A stretch of 64,000 bases of DNA from Nissolia schottii (Eukaryota; Streptophyta; Magnoliopsida; Fabales; Fabaceae), in contig QANU01075873.1 of the NCBI GenBank assembly GCA_003254905.1, forward strand, positions 16,959 to 80,958, written 5' to 3'. A program made the translations under genes and the position numbers. The notes below the pieces were generated by a model that worked only from the letters and a program-made list of their open reading frames with translations, was not told the DNA's origin and searched no databases. Positions within the stretch are counted from its first letter, which is position 1. The number at the start of each line of letters is the position of its first letter. Shown here in pieces: positions 1 to 13,200 of the stretch.

Positions 1-1
1 T

Positions 2-3000
2 CGGTACCGCCAAAGCACAAAAGCTCCTTCACAAGCCCAACCGCCATTGGCTAATACTCTGCCATCTACTCAGGCTCCGCCATCACCATTTGGTGGTCCA
101 TCATCTTCTCAGGTCCCAACATCGCCTAATGTTGGACCATCTACTCAGGCCCCGTTAACATTGATCGATGCCTCAATATCATTGATTGATGCAACACCAT
201 CCACGGAAGCTCCTTCCCAATCCTTGCTAGTCACCCAAGCCACACCACCCACGGAAGCACCTTCCGAATCCACGCCAGTTACCCACTCCACACCATCCGC
301 TGAAGCTCCTTCCCAATCCCGATCAGTCATGCAAACTCAGCCTAAGAGCCGCCAAAGCACTAGATTTTGGACAGTTGATGTTGAAGGTAATTTTTGTGTA
401 TATCATGTGTTATTTTCTAATTTGAAGTTCTAACAAATATAACTCACAGATGCTTCGGGCGTTGCAAAAGTAGCACATTTGAAATTGAAGGAACTTTGGG
501 AGCTTCCTAATGGAACCAGGGTGGTGTTGCCACTTAATGATTGTAAACAGCCGGTTGGTGAGGCAGGTGGCCTCTTAGGGCAAGCTCTTGGAGAATTGGG
601 AGCTGATTTTGCTGCTCTTCCTATTTGTTACAAGTCTTGGTTAAAAGTTCCTAACAGCTATAAGGAGGTGATTTATAATAACAAGATAAAGGTAAAACTG
701 GGTTTGAATGACAATTTTCTCCTAAGTTTCTTGTTTTAAACTTCATAAAACATGTAACTAATTCATTGTGTTATATATATATTTTTTTGTGCATTGTAAG
801 GAAAAGTTCATTATAAATGATCCTCTAGTGAAGAAGATCATCATAAAACGGATTGGGGAAAAGTGGAAGGATAATCGGTCTGAAGTTTTTCATAGATATT
901 ATGATTCAAAACTAAGTAGAGAAGAGAACTATGCTAATCATCCTACTAATATTACTCGAGATCAATGGATTCAATTTCTTGAATATCGTTTGGATCCAAA
1001 CACTGTGGTAAGTAAATCAATTACATGATTTGTATGACAAAATTATTTCACACTGATCACTTTTTTCATGTGCACATTGCAGAAAATGTGTGAGCGAAAT
1101 GCACAAAGTCGGGAGAAATTATTAGTTGTGCATCGTGGAGGATCTAAGACATTAGCGAGGAAACGTTTTGAGATGGTGATAGTTTAACTGCTCACTATTT
1201 ATTTTTCTGTTGTTTTATTTCATTAATTATAACGAGTGTTTGGAAATGTGTAGGAAGTTGAGGGTGGAGAGCCTGTTAGTAGGGGGAAAGTTTTTATTGC
1301 CACACATGTTGGTGCTGATGGATCGTATGCAAACCAAGAAACCCAAGCTATTTGTGTAAGATTTCTTGCAGAAATTATATATTGCTATAATCATTTTTTC
1401 TAGGAGATACAATTTTCATTTTAAATTATGAGATGTTTCATCACTCTTCCGTATAGGTAATGACTCTAATAGAGTTGCCCAAACAAGTACCAAGTAATTT
1501 CACATGTTGAAAAGTGACTATATACAATAACAACTAAGTCTTGTCGCACTATTTGCTTCATGGATCATATTGTGCCATAGTGTCATGTGACTCATGTTGA
1601 AAATCATATCTACATTGAAACCGTTAAAATCTATGTGAAAAGTGACAATTCTGAGGAACACTTGGATAGCAGTTGAGTTGAGTTGAGTTTATGAGTTTAT
1701 GGGTTTATATGTTTGTAACTTGGCTCTAAGTGTTGATTCCTCTCTGATCTAATGGGAGAAATTGGAACTTGTGTATAAAGGAAAATTGATAATTTAGAAA
1801 ACACTTTTGAGTGGAGTAGTCTGTTTAGTTTGGTTTAACTTCCTTTGCTTTAGTTTTTAATTGATTTATTTTTATTAGAGATTGTGTAGTTTAGTTAATA
1901 CTGTTTCTGATTATAAGAAGTATTGAATATTTTGACTTTTAGCATACACGATTTGTTGGCCAATGCATGATGTTGGGTTTGTGTTGTGGGGTTATAGCAT
2001 AATTTTAACATGTTGAACATTATGCAGTTTTTGTTTGCACTTTTCATTTCCATCCGAGTTTGGTTGATTTTATTTTTTTTATTAATTAGTCCCTTGCTCG
2101 GTTGGATATCAAACACTAATGTGCGAATGTTGACAATAGGAAAAAATTATGCGTGTCGAGAGTGAAGGGAATTGTTCAAAAGAAATTGGGCCAAATGATT
2201 CCCTTGGGCAGGTGTTGGGAAAGGAGCATCCAGGTAGACTCAGAGGTGTGGGTTTTGGACCCTGCAAATCCCAAGTAGCTGAAACCCAAATGCAAACACC
2301 TGATGAAGACGGCCCTAATTCTTGCTTAAACAGTGTCTCCTTTGCTCGGATGCAACAGGATATTGTAGGTCTACGAGCACAACTCGAAGCAGAGACTAAG
2401 AGCAGAGTTGAATTTCAGAATGCTCTGTCTCTGGTCCTCCAACATTTGTCTACCCCATTTATGACTCCAGAGCTTGGTTCAATCCTTACTCCAATATTGG
2501 TAATCCTTCTTACTAAGATCTTTATATTATTCTTGAGTTATGTGAGCAACATTGCTGATGCTCCTTCGAAGCTGTTAGTCTCGGTGATCTACATATATGA
2601 TGTATTAGAAGAATCACATGCAATTGACTTGCCTGATGAATCAAGCTATATACAATTAAATGGCAATTGGGTCATTGCAAGACAAAGAATTGGTCAGAAC
2701 TGGCATACTTGATGCAATTTATAAATTTGGAACAGATTAGTTTGAAATTAGATATAATGATTGATTTGCTGAATCAGTTCTTTTGTGAAGATGTGTTATT
2801 GAAATTTTATGTTAGAACATCTGTTTAGTTTCTGGTATCCCTATGCTGATAATATGTTGTGGCACATTTTGATGACCGGAAGCTAGTAAAAGTGAAAAGC
2901 TGAAATTGAGTTGAATTGAAATCAATTCAACATCACTAGAATTTGTAACAATGCTGTAGCTCCAATATCAGAAGCATTAGTGTTGGTTGTAGAAATCGAC

Positions 3001-3395
3001 CTGATTAGGTGAATTCTCTCATATGGTATATGTGCTTCTGAAAATTGCCATTTTTATTTTAATTTGCTTGTTCATTCATACTTGTTGATTTATTGATGTT
3101 AACCATCTGAGAAAAAAAAAAATAAGTTGCTCTTTATGTGGAATTTGCACATTATAATAGAATAGTTTGGATTACAAAAATTATTTTCTAGTATTCTTAA
3201 GGGTTATTAATAGAACTATGTGAACCATAGAAAGACAAATGTGCTTTACTTGGTGTACTATAACGTGTGTGGTGGATAATAGCTACTTTTTTGTTTTCTT
3301 TCATTTCTTCTCTCTCACATAATGTTATTTTTCAGGCTACATGTACTAGTGATGGGGATGATGGACAAAGCAATGAAAGTTCTGATCATGATTGA
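2..3395 (+). CDS. Plant transposase (Ptta/En/Spm, Transposase_24-like), copy 1, 5' partial
   Basis: Seven exons are read by alignment with the second copy downstream: 2-386, 450-691, 801-1007, 1083-1175, 1254-1355, 2140-2499 and 3336-3395. All junctions are GT-AG and in frame, giving 482 codons plus a TGA stop. The start lies outside the window. Exon 1 is a low-complexity Pro/Ser/Thr region with repeated STQAP and STEAPSQ units. Exons 2-5 hold the conserved core (LKLKELWELPNGT, DCKQPVGEAGG, FHRYYDSKLSREENYANHP, HRGGSKTLARKR), which I recognise as the plant Ptta/En/Spm transposase family. Exon 6 carries a heptad-like stretch (MQQDIVGLRAQLEAETKSR) typical of a coiled coil. Exon lengths 242, 207, 93 and 102 match copy 2 exactly, which argues that both reading frames were maintained. 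No CACTA-type terminal repeats were seen. DNA binding or transposition activity is inferred from the family only. Intron 5 (1356-2139) is about 500 bases longer than in copy 2. Confidence 0.8.
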
Positions 3396-5330
3396 TGCAT
3401 TTTGAGCTAAGTTATTTGTACATAGCTATGCAACATATGTATTCCATATTTTATCACATCTAGGGCTTGAAAACACTAAGTTGAAACCATAAGGGTCTAA
3501 CATATGTTTATAGAAGGATGTATAATTATCATTTCTCTTGTATAAATCCAAGATGGTAACTGAAGGACAAGCTATGACGATGGTGATTGCTTAGATTGGT
3601 GAATCAACTTTAGTTATCTTAAACTCCCACTAAAACCATTACTGAAAAAAAAAAACCCATAAATAAAAAATTAATAATAAAATGGGGGGACTTGATGGAA
3701 CACAATCAGGAGGTAATTAGAGTTGGAAATGAGTTAAATTGATTCATAATTATTTTTAACTTGATTTGCTTATAACCCAAGTTGATCTCACATGTTTTTG
3801 AGTTGAGTTTAAGTTGGATTTAAGATTTAAGTTCGATTATTAAATCTGTCAGATAGCTTGATATCTGTGTAGATATTTACATATAAAAAATTATATTTTT
3901 TCATTAAATTTTAGTGCATGTATTACTACTATTATTATTCCCGAGGTTGTCTTTATGATTCAGTAATTTAACTTATTACGCGTCAACGACGAATTTGCAT
4001 ATAAGTCGAACTATCTCATCGAGTTTGAACAGTTTGAATTAGCTCAATTGAGTCTGAGTCTAAAATTTGTTGTTTAATTTTTTTATCAAGCTCGATTTTG
4101 CGCCAAGCTTTTTATTATTGAACTGAGTTTGAGCTTTAATAAACTTGGTTTGGTTTGACCCCATTTTACTCCTATCACTCTGTTAAATGAAGGGCTACTA
4201 TTCTCGTTTGGTTTCGATGATTAGATGGGAAGATGCATGGTCGATGGTTGAGAAGTGTATCTAATCATGTGGATTCAAAGGAATTTTGATCCTTTAAAGT
4301 GAAATTTCTCATTTTAGAAGATAAAGTGATAAATTTTACCATCAAATTATTAAAGTGAAAGTTAGACACATTTTTATTTTAGAGAGCTCTTGCATGATAT
4401 GAAGATATAAATGCTATATTATACTACGGACAAGATATGATAAATTTTAAAAGGCATAAAATATGACTACGGTATAATTTATTAGATTAATTCAAAATTA
4501 ATATGCAGATTAGGTCGATGCAACAATGATGAATGTGAGGTATTTTGCATTTAATCATGATACTAAAATATATTTACCTACATTTGCAAATTGTTGCTAA
4601 ACGCAAATGTGTTTATACACATCTGAAAAGGGTGGGAACAATCTGAAATTCGCCATTCAAAGAATGTCTGAGACCTCAATTTGGTTCTAGAAAATCAATT
4701 TATTTCTTGAAAGATTTGTGATATTAACGTAGTTTTCAAAAAAATTAAGGTACGTTTAAAGTGTCTTAAAAATATTTAGTTAAAAATAGTGTTTAAATAT
4801 ATATTTTTTTAAAAAGTGCTTCAAGAAAATTAGTTAAAATATTTTTATAAAAGCTAGTAATAACTTCTAAAAAAATATGTACAAGTAAAAGTTATTTAGA
4901 ATAAAAGTATTTTATAAATGCAAAATAATCTCTTACAAAAAGTACTAAAACAATTAAGTGAAAAAATATTATTTATTAAAAAACTTATCCAAACACACCA
5001 TAAATTTTATTTTTAGTTAGTTCAACGGACTAACTAACAATAATATTTTGATAACTAAAATTTTTAAGTACAAAATATTTTTTGAGCCAAATTGATGCTC
5101 ACATTTTCTCTTTTAACGGAGAGACTCGTGTTTTTATGATAGAGTTGATTCTTATTGTCTACGTTTATGTTATACACATAATGTTATATTATTGTATTTT
5201 ATTTTTGATACGGACCATCATTAAGTAGCAGAGTGAGGCTTTCTTTGTTTGGTATTTGCGAACTCGCCACATAAAAACTGGTAAATTACAACAACACTTT
5301 TTTCTTTTAACCACACGAATAGCTAAACGT
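3396..5330. other. Intergenic stretch between the tandem transposase genes
   Basis: AT-rich DNA with no open frame resembling a protein. It contains a (GA/TT)-rich degraded region near 3750-4150 and one MITE-like segment listed separately at 4741-5003. No tRNA-like or promoter element could be supported. Confidence 0.5.
4741..5003. repeat. Possible MITE with imperfect terminal inverted repeats
   Basis: The left edge reads AAGGTACGTTTAAAGTG. The right edge, reverse-complemented, reads ATGGTGTGTTTGGATAAG. These are imperfect inverted ends flanking an AT-rich core that could fold back on itself. The right-hand end matches the common plant pattern GGTGTGTTTGGATAA. No clear target-site duplication was identified, so the boundaries are approximate. 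Confidence 0.35.
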
Positions 5331-6395
5331 TGGTAAGTGAAAGCAAAGCAGCACTGCCAAGCTGCACGCTGTGTGGAGTTCTCCATCTTCGCCGAGCTTG
5401 TAATCCCTACTGGATTCGCAACGCTTCGATCTCCGTGCTTCGGTTTTTTCATCTGCTGAAGATCTACACTGTGAGATTCCGTTCTTTTTCATAGTTATTT
5501 TACCATTGTGTGTGTTTTTATCTTCAATTTTTTTTTAAAAGAAAAACTCTTTTAATCTACTCATGCTGATTTAATCTCCATCATTTTTTGTAGATTTTTT
5601 CGGTTTTTCTTTCTTTTGGTTTTGATTTTGGATTATAAGGGCTCCTAGATTCAGGTTTTTTCCGCCCTTCTGTGGATCTACACTATTCTGACTACTTCAA
5701 TATGCTCATATGATGATTTTGGTTTTGACTTTTGTTATTATGGAAGCTACAGATCTCACCTTTGGTTTGTTTATCGGAGATTTTGTTGTTTTTTCTTTCT
5801 TTAGGTTTTGATTGTGGATTTAGGGTCCGTATATTTAAAAATATATATTCAGCTGAATGATATAGTATTTACTTAGGTGTAAAGGTGCCAAAGTTACTTG
5901 TTGATTCCGAATCATAAAACTGACTGATTGCTGTTCCAAGTTCAATGCAATGTATTGTGTATATGAGAAAATACATGGTGTTTGTACATGCAATTCTAAG
6001 ATTTAGGAAAACAATGATGAATAAAGCTCAAGCTACTTATTAAATTGAACACGCTGGTTATAGGACAAAGTATCTCCAGAAGAGGAATGAGTGTAGTTTT
6101 TTCCCAGGGGTCTATAATCTTTAATAGCTATGCTATCTATGCATTCAAATTAGGAGACAAAGTAAAAATTAAATTCCATTCCTCTAAAAATTATGGCGTT
6201 GATTGATGTAGATAGCCCACCCCACCTAGTGGTACAAGATTTGGCTGTTATTGGTTTTGTACTCTACTTAGGAATGAAAAGCTTTTGCTTCCTAGTTGTT
6301 TTGTTTATGTTATATCAACACAATTGCGCTAGTCGTTATTTTCTCATTCTCATAAGCTATTATGATCACAACTAATTTCTGTCCATAGTTGCAGT

Positions 6396-9211
6396 ATGCC
6401 TAGAGTTTCACGTTTTGGTGGTACAACCAGAAAAGGTCGACATAAACCGTCAACTCAAGCCCCACGACCATATGCTCCACCAGCTGCTCAGCCCCCAGCA
6501 CCGTCTACTGATACTCCACCATCTACTCAGGCCCCACCACCATCTACTCAGGCCTCATCAACATTGATTGATGCCACACCAACAACAGAAGCTCCTTCAC
6601 AAGCCCCACCAGCCACCCAAACTTGGCGTCAGCGCCGCCAACGCACGAGAGCCCCTCCAAAAAACCAACCACCATCAACTGATGCTCCGGCATCTACTCA
6701 AGCTCCACTGCCATCTATTGAAGCTCCACCATCTTCTCAGGTCACACCACCATCAACTGATCCTCCACCATTTGCTCAGGCCTCATTAGCATTGATTGAT
6801 GCCACACCATTCACAGAAGCTCCTTCACAAGCCCCACCAGCCACCCGAATTTGGCTGCGCCATCGCCAGTGCCGGCACCGTCAATGCACAGAAGCTCGTT
6901 CACAAGCCCAACCACCATTGACCGATGCTCAGCCATCTACTCAGGCCCAACCATCATCAAGTGGTGCTACATTGTCTTCTCCGGTCCCTGCATTGACTAA
7001 TGCTCCACTATCTACACAGGCCTCACTCACATTAATTGATGCTTCAATATCATTGATTGATGCTGCACCATCCACAGAAGCTCCTTCCCGATCTCTGCCT
7101 GTCACCCAATCCACACCATCCATGGAAGCTCCTTCCCAATCGCTGCCAGTCACCCAAACTCAGCCTCGCGGCCGCCAAAGCAATAGATATTGGACTGTTG
7201 ATGTAAAAGGTAATTTGTGTGCATATCATGTGCTCTTTTCTAATTTGATGTTTCTAACAAATATTGCTCACAGATGCTTCAGGAGTTACAGAAGAAGCAT
7301 ATTTGAAATTAAAGGATCTTTGGGACCTTCCTGATGGCACTAAAGTGGTGTTGCCACTTAATGATTGTAAACAACCAGTTGGTGAGGCAGGTGGCCTCTT
7401 AGGACAAGCTCTTGGACAATTGGGAGCCAATTTTGCTACTTTTCCTATTTGTTACAAGTCTTGGTCGAAAGTTCCTGACAGTTATAAGGAGGAGATTTAT
7501 AATAGCAAGATAAAGGTAAAACCAAGTTTGGATGATAATTTTTTCAAGGGTTTTTGGTTTAAACTTCATAAAACCTGAAACTATTTCAATGGTCTTTTCT
7601 CGTCAACTGTAAGGAGAAGTTCATTATAGATGATGATAGAGTGAAGAAGATCATCATAAAACGGATTGGGGAAAAGTGGAAGGAGAATCGATCAGAGGTT
7701 TTTCATAGATATTATGATCCAAAACTCAGCAGAGAAGAGAACTATGCTAATCATCCGCCAGATATAAATCGAGATCAATGGATTCAATTTATCGAGTATC
7801 GCTTGGATCCGAAAACTCTGGTAAGTAAATCAATTATATGATTTATATGACACTATTATTTCACAATGATCACATTTTGTGTGTGTACATTGCAGAAAAT
7901 GTGCAAACGAAATGCAGAAAGTCGAGAGAAACTAATAGTTGTGCATCGAGGAGGATCGAAGACATTAGCAAGGAAACGATATGAGATGGTGATAGTTTAA
8001 CCGGTTACCATTTATTTTTCTGTTGTTTTAATTTTCATTAGATATAATGATTAATGAGTATATTGAAAATGTGTAGGAAGTTGAAGTTGGAGAGCCTGTT
8101 AGTAGGGGGAAGGTATTTGTTGCCACACATGCTAATCCTGATGGATCATATCCAAATAATGCGACCCAAGCTATTTGTGTAAGATTTCTTGCAGAACTTA
8201 TAAATTGGTATGATCATATTTTCTAGGAGATACAGTGGTAGATGATCCAATGCATGGTGTTGGTTTTGTGTGCTTTAATATTTATGCTTTTGACACTTCT
8301 TACTGGCTGTGATGATTAGTGTTACTTTAACCTGTTGAAGAACATGCAGTTTTTGTTTCCGCTTTTCATTTGCATTTTTGAGTTAGGCTGGTTTTATTTG
8401 TATTAATTGGTTTCTTGCTTAACACTAATGTCTAAATGTTGACAACAGGAAAAAATTATTCACGTTGAGAGTGAAGGGAACTGTTCACCAGCAATTGCAC
8501 CAAATGATTCGCTTGGCCAGGTGCTGGGAAAGGAGCATTCAGGCAGGCTCAGAGGTTTGGGTTTAGGACCATGCAAATCACAAGTATTTGGACCTGACAG
8601 TGCCTCCTTTCTTAAGATGCAACAGGAAGTTATAGATCTACGAGCACAACTGGAAAGAGAGACCAAGACTAGACTTGAATTTCAGAAGGTTGTGTCTCTA
8701 ATCCTCAAAAATGTTGCTACCCCACTCATGACGCCGGAGCTCACTGCAATCCTCACTCCAATGGTAATCCTCCTCACTAAGATCTTTATTTTGTTATATA
8801 CTCTTGGGTTTTGTGAGGAACCTTGCGGATGCTCCTTTATAATTACTCTGTCTGTCTATTGTTAGTTGTCATTTTTGACTTTTTAGATTCATTATTAACT
8901 CAATGTATTTGGATGCAATTTGCATTTAGATACATTGAGTTAGTAATGAATTTGAAAAGGCAAAAGTGACAACTAATAGTGGATGGAGGGAGTAGTCTCT
9001 ATGATCTACATATATTAGAAGACTCATATTGGCTGCTCAATCAAAACTATAATCGATAGAATTTGCGTTGGTATGGTAGAACACTGTGACTAATCTATGT
9101 AGTCGACCTTACCTAGTGGGACAAGGTTTAATTGTTGTTGTTAGTCGTTGTATTTTCTCACATAATGCCATTTTACAGGATACACGTGCTAATGATGGCA
9201 ATGTTGGGTAA
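6396..9211 (+). CDS. Plant transposase (Ptta/En/Spm, Transposase_24-like), copy 2, complete
   Basis: Seven in-frame exons joined by GT-AG introns: 6396-7209, 7274-7515, 7614-7820, 7896-7988, 8077-8178, 8449-8763 and 9179-9211, encoding 601 residues. The ATG sits seven bases after an acceptor-like TTGCAG, so an upstream noncoding exon (perhaps around 5380-5480) is likely. Residues 1-271 are a Pro/Ser/Thr-rich N-terminus with repeated PSTQAP and TEAPSQAPPAT units. The conserved plant transposase core follows (DCKQPVGEAGG, KIIIKRIGEKWKENRS, FHRYYDPKLSREENYANHP, HRGGSKTLARKR, LGKEHSGRLRGLG). A predicted coiled coil lies near residues 530-560 (MQQEVIDLRAQLERETK), and the C-terminus is short and divergent (DTRANDGNVG). 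It lies in tandem with copy 1 on the same strand. Intron 6 has acquired a Stowaway-like MITE. No terminal inverted repeats of a CACTA element were found around the gene, so it could be an immobile or domesticated relative. Confidence 0.82.
8844..8994. mobile_element. Stowaway-like MITE in transposase intron 6
   Basis: The left end TACTCTGTCTGTCTATTG pairs with the right end CTAATAGTGGATGGAGGGAGTA region read on the other strand. The whole 151 bases form a near-perfect hairpin (TTAGTTGTCA with TGACAACTAA; ACTCAATGTA with TACATTGAGT). TA dinucleotides at both edges and the GGAGGGAGTA end are typical of Stowaway-type (Tc1/mariner-derived) MITEs. Confidence 0.75.
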
Positions 9212-10259
9212 ATCAATGGAAGTCATTGAGCCAGGTCTTGATACATGTTGTATGTTTTTAGGAAGGAGCACCATTCTCGTACGTGGGATTTTAGGGCCTG
9301 TTAATGCAGCCTTTGGTGACTGTGTTCTTTACTACAAAAATGTTGTACAGTTGAAATTGAACTTGTACCAATAGAACATGAATTATGTGGAATGCTCGTT
9401 TTTAACACACTGCTATCTAGATGTCCCTATTTTGAGTAGTGAAAATGCAATCAAATTTTTTTTTTTTTGAAAAAAAAAACGTATCTTGAAGTATTTATAC
9501 TACATTTAGGAGTATCCTTTGATACAAAATGAGTACTTTGAAGTATTTGTACTTCTAACTGGATAGTTTGGGTGCAATAGATAACTAAAAAACCATTCTT
9601 CTTTACAAATAAACATTTCCGAATGCAAGAATCTCTAATGTGAAAATGACTTTGTTTTTCTTGTTAATTCTTGGACCAACATATACTAGTGCAGAGACCT
9701 CACCCCCCTTATACATTTTTTTGAACCAAACAACCAATCAACCATTTATTAGAACATATGTCTACTTAGAAAAAGTATAGCAAAAACTACAAGGGTAAGG
9801 AACAGATACTTTAAAAGTCTAATTACACCGGGTCTAAATTCTTTTATTACATTATTATTGTACTCCTTTTTCAGAGGACAAAAACGGAAACTTGCCCATG
9901 TATTCAGATTTCAGACAGCAAATAGTTTCAATCTTCCATATTCCACCAATGGGAAAATTTTCGGAGGGGAATCAAAACCAATCTTAGATTCAAAAAAGTT
10001 TATCAATGACAAATGCTTCTGCTGCTTCTACTCTACTCCTTGTGATGATGAAGGTATCAAAAGAGAAATTATTTACGGGGTCATAGAGCACCAAAGTAGA
10101 TTGTACTCTACTCAATAATATATAACATTTCAGATTCTGTTAATAGTAGGACTTTAATTTTATCTGAAATGTCATTTTATCATTAGACAGAGCACAATTT
10201 TCTTAGTGTTCCATGACCACACAATTTCTCGTATCAAAAATGACCATTTAACTTTGGCT
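9212..10259. other. Intergenic stretch downstream of transposase copy 2
   Basis: AT-rich. It probably contains the 3' untranslated region of the transposase gene and, on the other strand, the 3' untranslated region of the sugar transporter that ends at 10260. A short 86-codon open frame at 9858-10118 resembles no family I know and is likely chance. Confidence 0.5.
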
Positions 10260-13200
10260 TCACAAGTTTGCTAGATCAACTCCGGGCTTCGCACCGATAG
10301 CAAAGAACTCAATGATGACTTCCAAAGGCACGCCCTTTGTCTCAGGGACCTTCATGTAAACAAATATCCATGAAATGATGCAGCCAGCAACAAACAAAGC
10401 AAAGACCCCGGTGAGGCCGAGGAGGTGGAGCAAGAATGGGAATAAGGAGGTGACAATCAAGGTGCAAATCCAAAATGTGAGGGAACATATGGAGATGCAT
10501 ATTCCTCTGACACTTGTTGGGAAGATCTCTGAGCACAGGATGTTTGGGATCACACCAAGCCCCATGCAGAAGATGCTCTCATAGACAATAACACATACGG
10601 CTGTGGTTGCTGCATTGAGGACAGAGCTCATCTGGAATGAGTCCCTAAGTACTAGTATCACGAGAGACACTATCAAGATTGGGATTGTGTACAGCAATAG
10701 TGACCTGCAGTGAGAAATAATACGCAATGTGTCATTGTCATGAATTGTTGCATTTTGTGTCAAATATTTGCTTTGATTTTTGTCATATAAGGTAACAAAC
10801 AAAAGTAATGTTACGGTGATAATCATTTGGAACAGTCACACTCACAAAGATGTGGAATCTTTGTGGGTCTCACCATGGTGAACTCCATACTTTTATGAGT
10901 ATAGTTGTCACAAAATTATCTCAAATGGTCGTCATGTATCATTTTTCAACAAATAATGCCCAAGTACTCATATTATTGAGATAACAACCACTATTGAACG
11001 TAGGGTTGATTTATAGATTAGACAACACTATTAATATGTTGTCATAAATAACATTTTATTCAGACCATTAAAATTTAAATCTCTTTTAATACTTATTAGG
11101 TTTTTTTAACTCTCCTTCTACTTCTAGTCATCAAACTATTTTCATCTGATATACTCTTTTTATTTGGGTCTTTACCAACATTTTCTACCCATACACAAAT
11201 CATTCGACATTTTTATAATAGGTACTACCTCGTCATATTATTGAAAAGAAAAAGACAAACTCTAGAATTACAAGGGTGTATCTATCCTTAGATAATATAG
11301 TGAGTTACAATTTCAATACACATCATTGAAATTTGTAGATAGAAGCACTCAAATAGCAAAAGTTGCACTAAGGGGGACAACATCTACATTACAAGAAGAA
11401 TGAACCACTTGTGGCCATGGAAATTAGTGGACCTTGCAGAAATTGTAACCCTTAAGTTCAAATGAGACAACAAGACTAGAAGGAAATTGAAGATGCATCA
11501 TAGTTTTAAAACTTAAACATACCTTCTGCCTGCAATATCCATGAGTCTCATGGAAATAGCTATGCAAGGGAGCATAGAGAATGTTATAATGACATTAACA
11601 AGTAAAGAAGCAGATCTTGAATTAATGCCCAAGCTTGAAAGAAGAGCCCCAACTCCTCCTTGCTCAAGTATTTGGGGAGCATAGTATAGGAATCCATTTA
11701 TGCCAGCAGCCTGCATAGTATAGGAATCACCAACAACATAAATAACAATAACCTCCGTAGACGATGCTCTTATCTGGTGGGTGGGGTTAGGGAGTGAAAT
11801 GATTGCATGGCTATATAGCATAAGGTGAATTGTAGTGTGGGTCTTACCAATAATCAAAACTGAAATGTTACTCTATTATTAGATAGAGTATAATCTATTT
11901 TAGTGCTCCATGATTCTTCAATAATTTTTTGATGTCAAGGAAAAGTAAATGTATGCTCTATGCAACCTTATGTTAGCGAAATTAACCTTAAATTCTTAAA
12001 CTAAGGTAAAAAGATAAGAAAACAAAATGGGTAAGCATTTTATTCTCTAATTCATTCATCTCAAATGATTACATTAGGGTACAGACATTCTAAAACCTTT
12101 TCTACTTACACATGTCACTCTCACAATCTCTCACAGCTAAGAGTATCCATAAGTACTCGTATACTGGGATCATTCTAAAGTATCTCTAAATCTTAACTTT
12201 CATTCGTTCTTGCATACACACACTAGAGTATTCTTACAAGAGAAGAAAGTTATTTCTAAGATTTGAACATATGATCGCTATGTCACAAGGCAACAACAAC
12301 CTTACGTTATGCAGAAGTTCAGAAGGACTTGAAAACAGTTAGTTAGTTAGTTAGTTAGTTGTACCTGCTGAAGAACTTGAAGTCCAACTCCGACAACCAA
12401 GGCGCGCTTGACACCTGGCTCCAGCAAAGCACCCCAGGCAGCACGCTTAGCAGCAACTTCTGGCTTGATGGTGTTATCCTTAGCACTGATGAGAGCCGAA
12501 TTGCTAACAAGTGCAGCTGCGTTCAACTCATATCCAGAGTTGGAACCGAAGCGGGACCCTGCTGACGTGGCAGTAGCAGTGTCTGCATGAAGATACACCC
12601 TTTGGAGCCCTTCCTTTTTCCCACCTTGGTCTGATGATTTATACGCCAGTTGCCAGCCACCACCAATGTCTGTGATCTTGTTTGGGGTTTCTACACCTGA
12701 CACCAAATTGGTCATGGTACCCCTCCTGCTGCTCCCGCCGCTGCCGCTGCCAGAGACCTTGTCCTTATCCACATTACTACTGCTACCTGTTTGGAAAATG
12801 CACATCTAGTGTGAGTGAGATATAAAAGGTCTCAGTTGTGTGCGTGTATTCATTGTTTGTGGGATATTGTACAAACTCAATTCATTCACCACTAAATGTA
12901 ATTTTAGTGGGACTCACGCTTTAATGAGATCTTATCTAATGGTTGATAGATGAATTATATGACATGTTAGTCTATAAACAATGAGTACAATTAACATTTA
13001 TCAAAATATATCTTGTTATGAGCTGGTTAAAGCAAAGAAAAGGGATTATAAAGGTGTGAATTGGTTGGACAAAACAAGAAGGTTCAACATTTTGGTCAAG
13101 TAATCCAATTTATACCTAAAGGGTATGTTTGGATAATTGTTACTTTCCATTTTAAAAAAGACTTTTCAAAAATCAAAAAATCACATTGCATTGGTTTGGA

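Noticed and set aside
9858..10118. Small gene of 86 codons between the transposase and transporter genes
   Set aside because: No homology recognised, no splice or promoter context, and the composition looks like chance.
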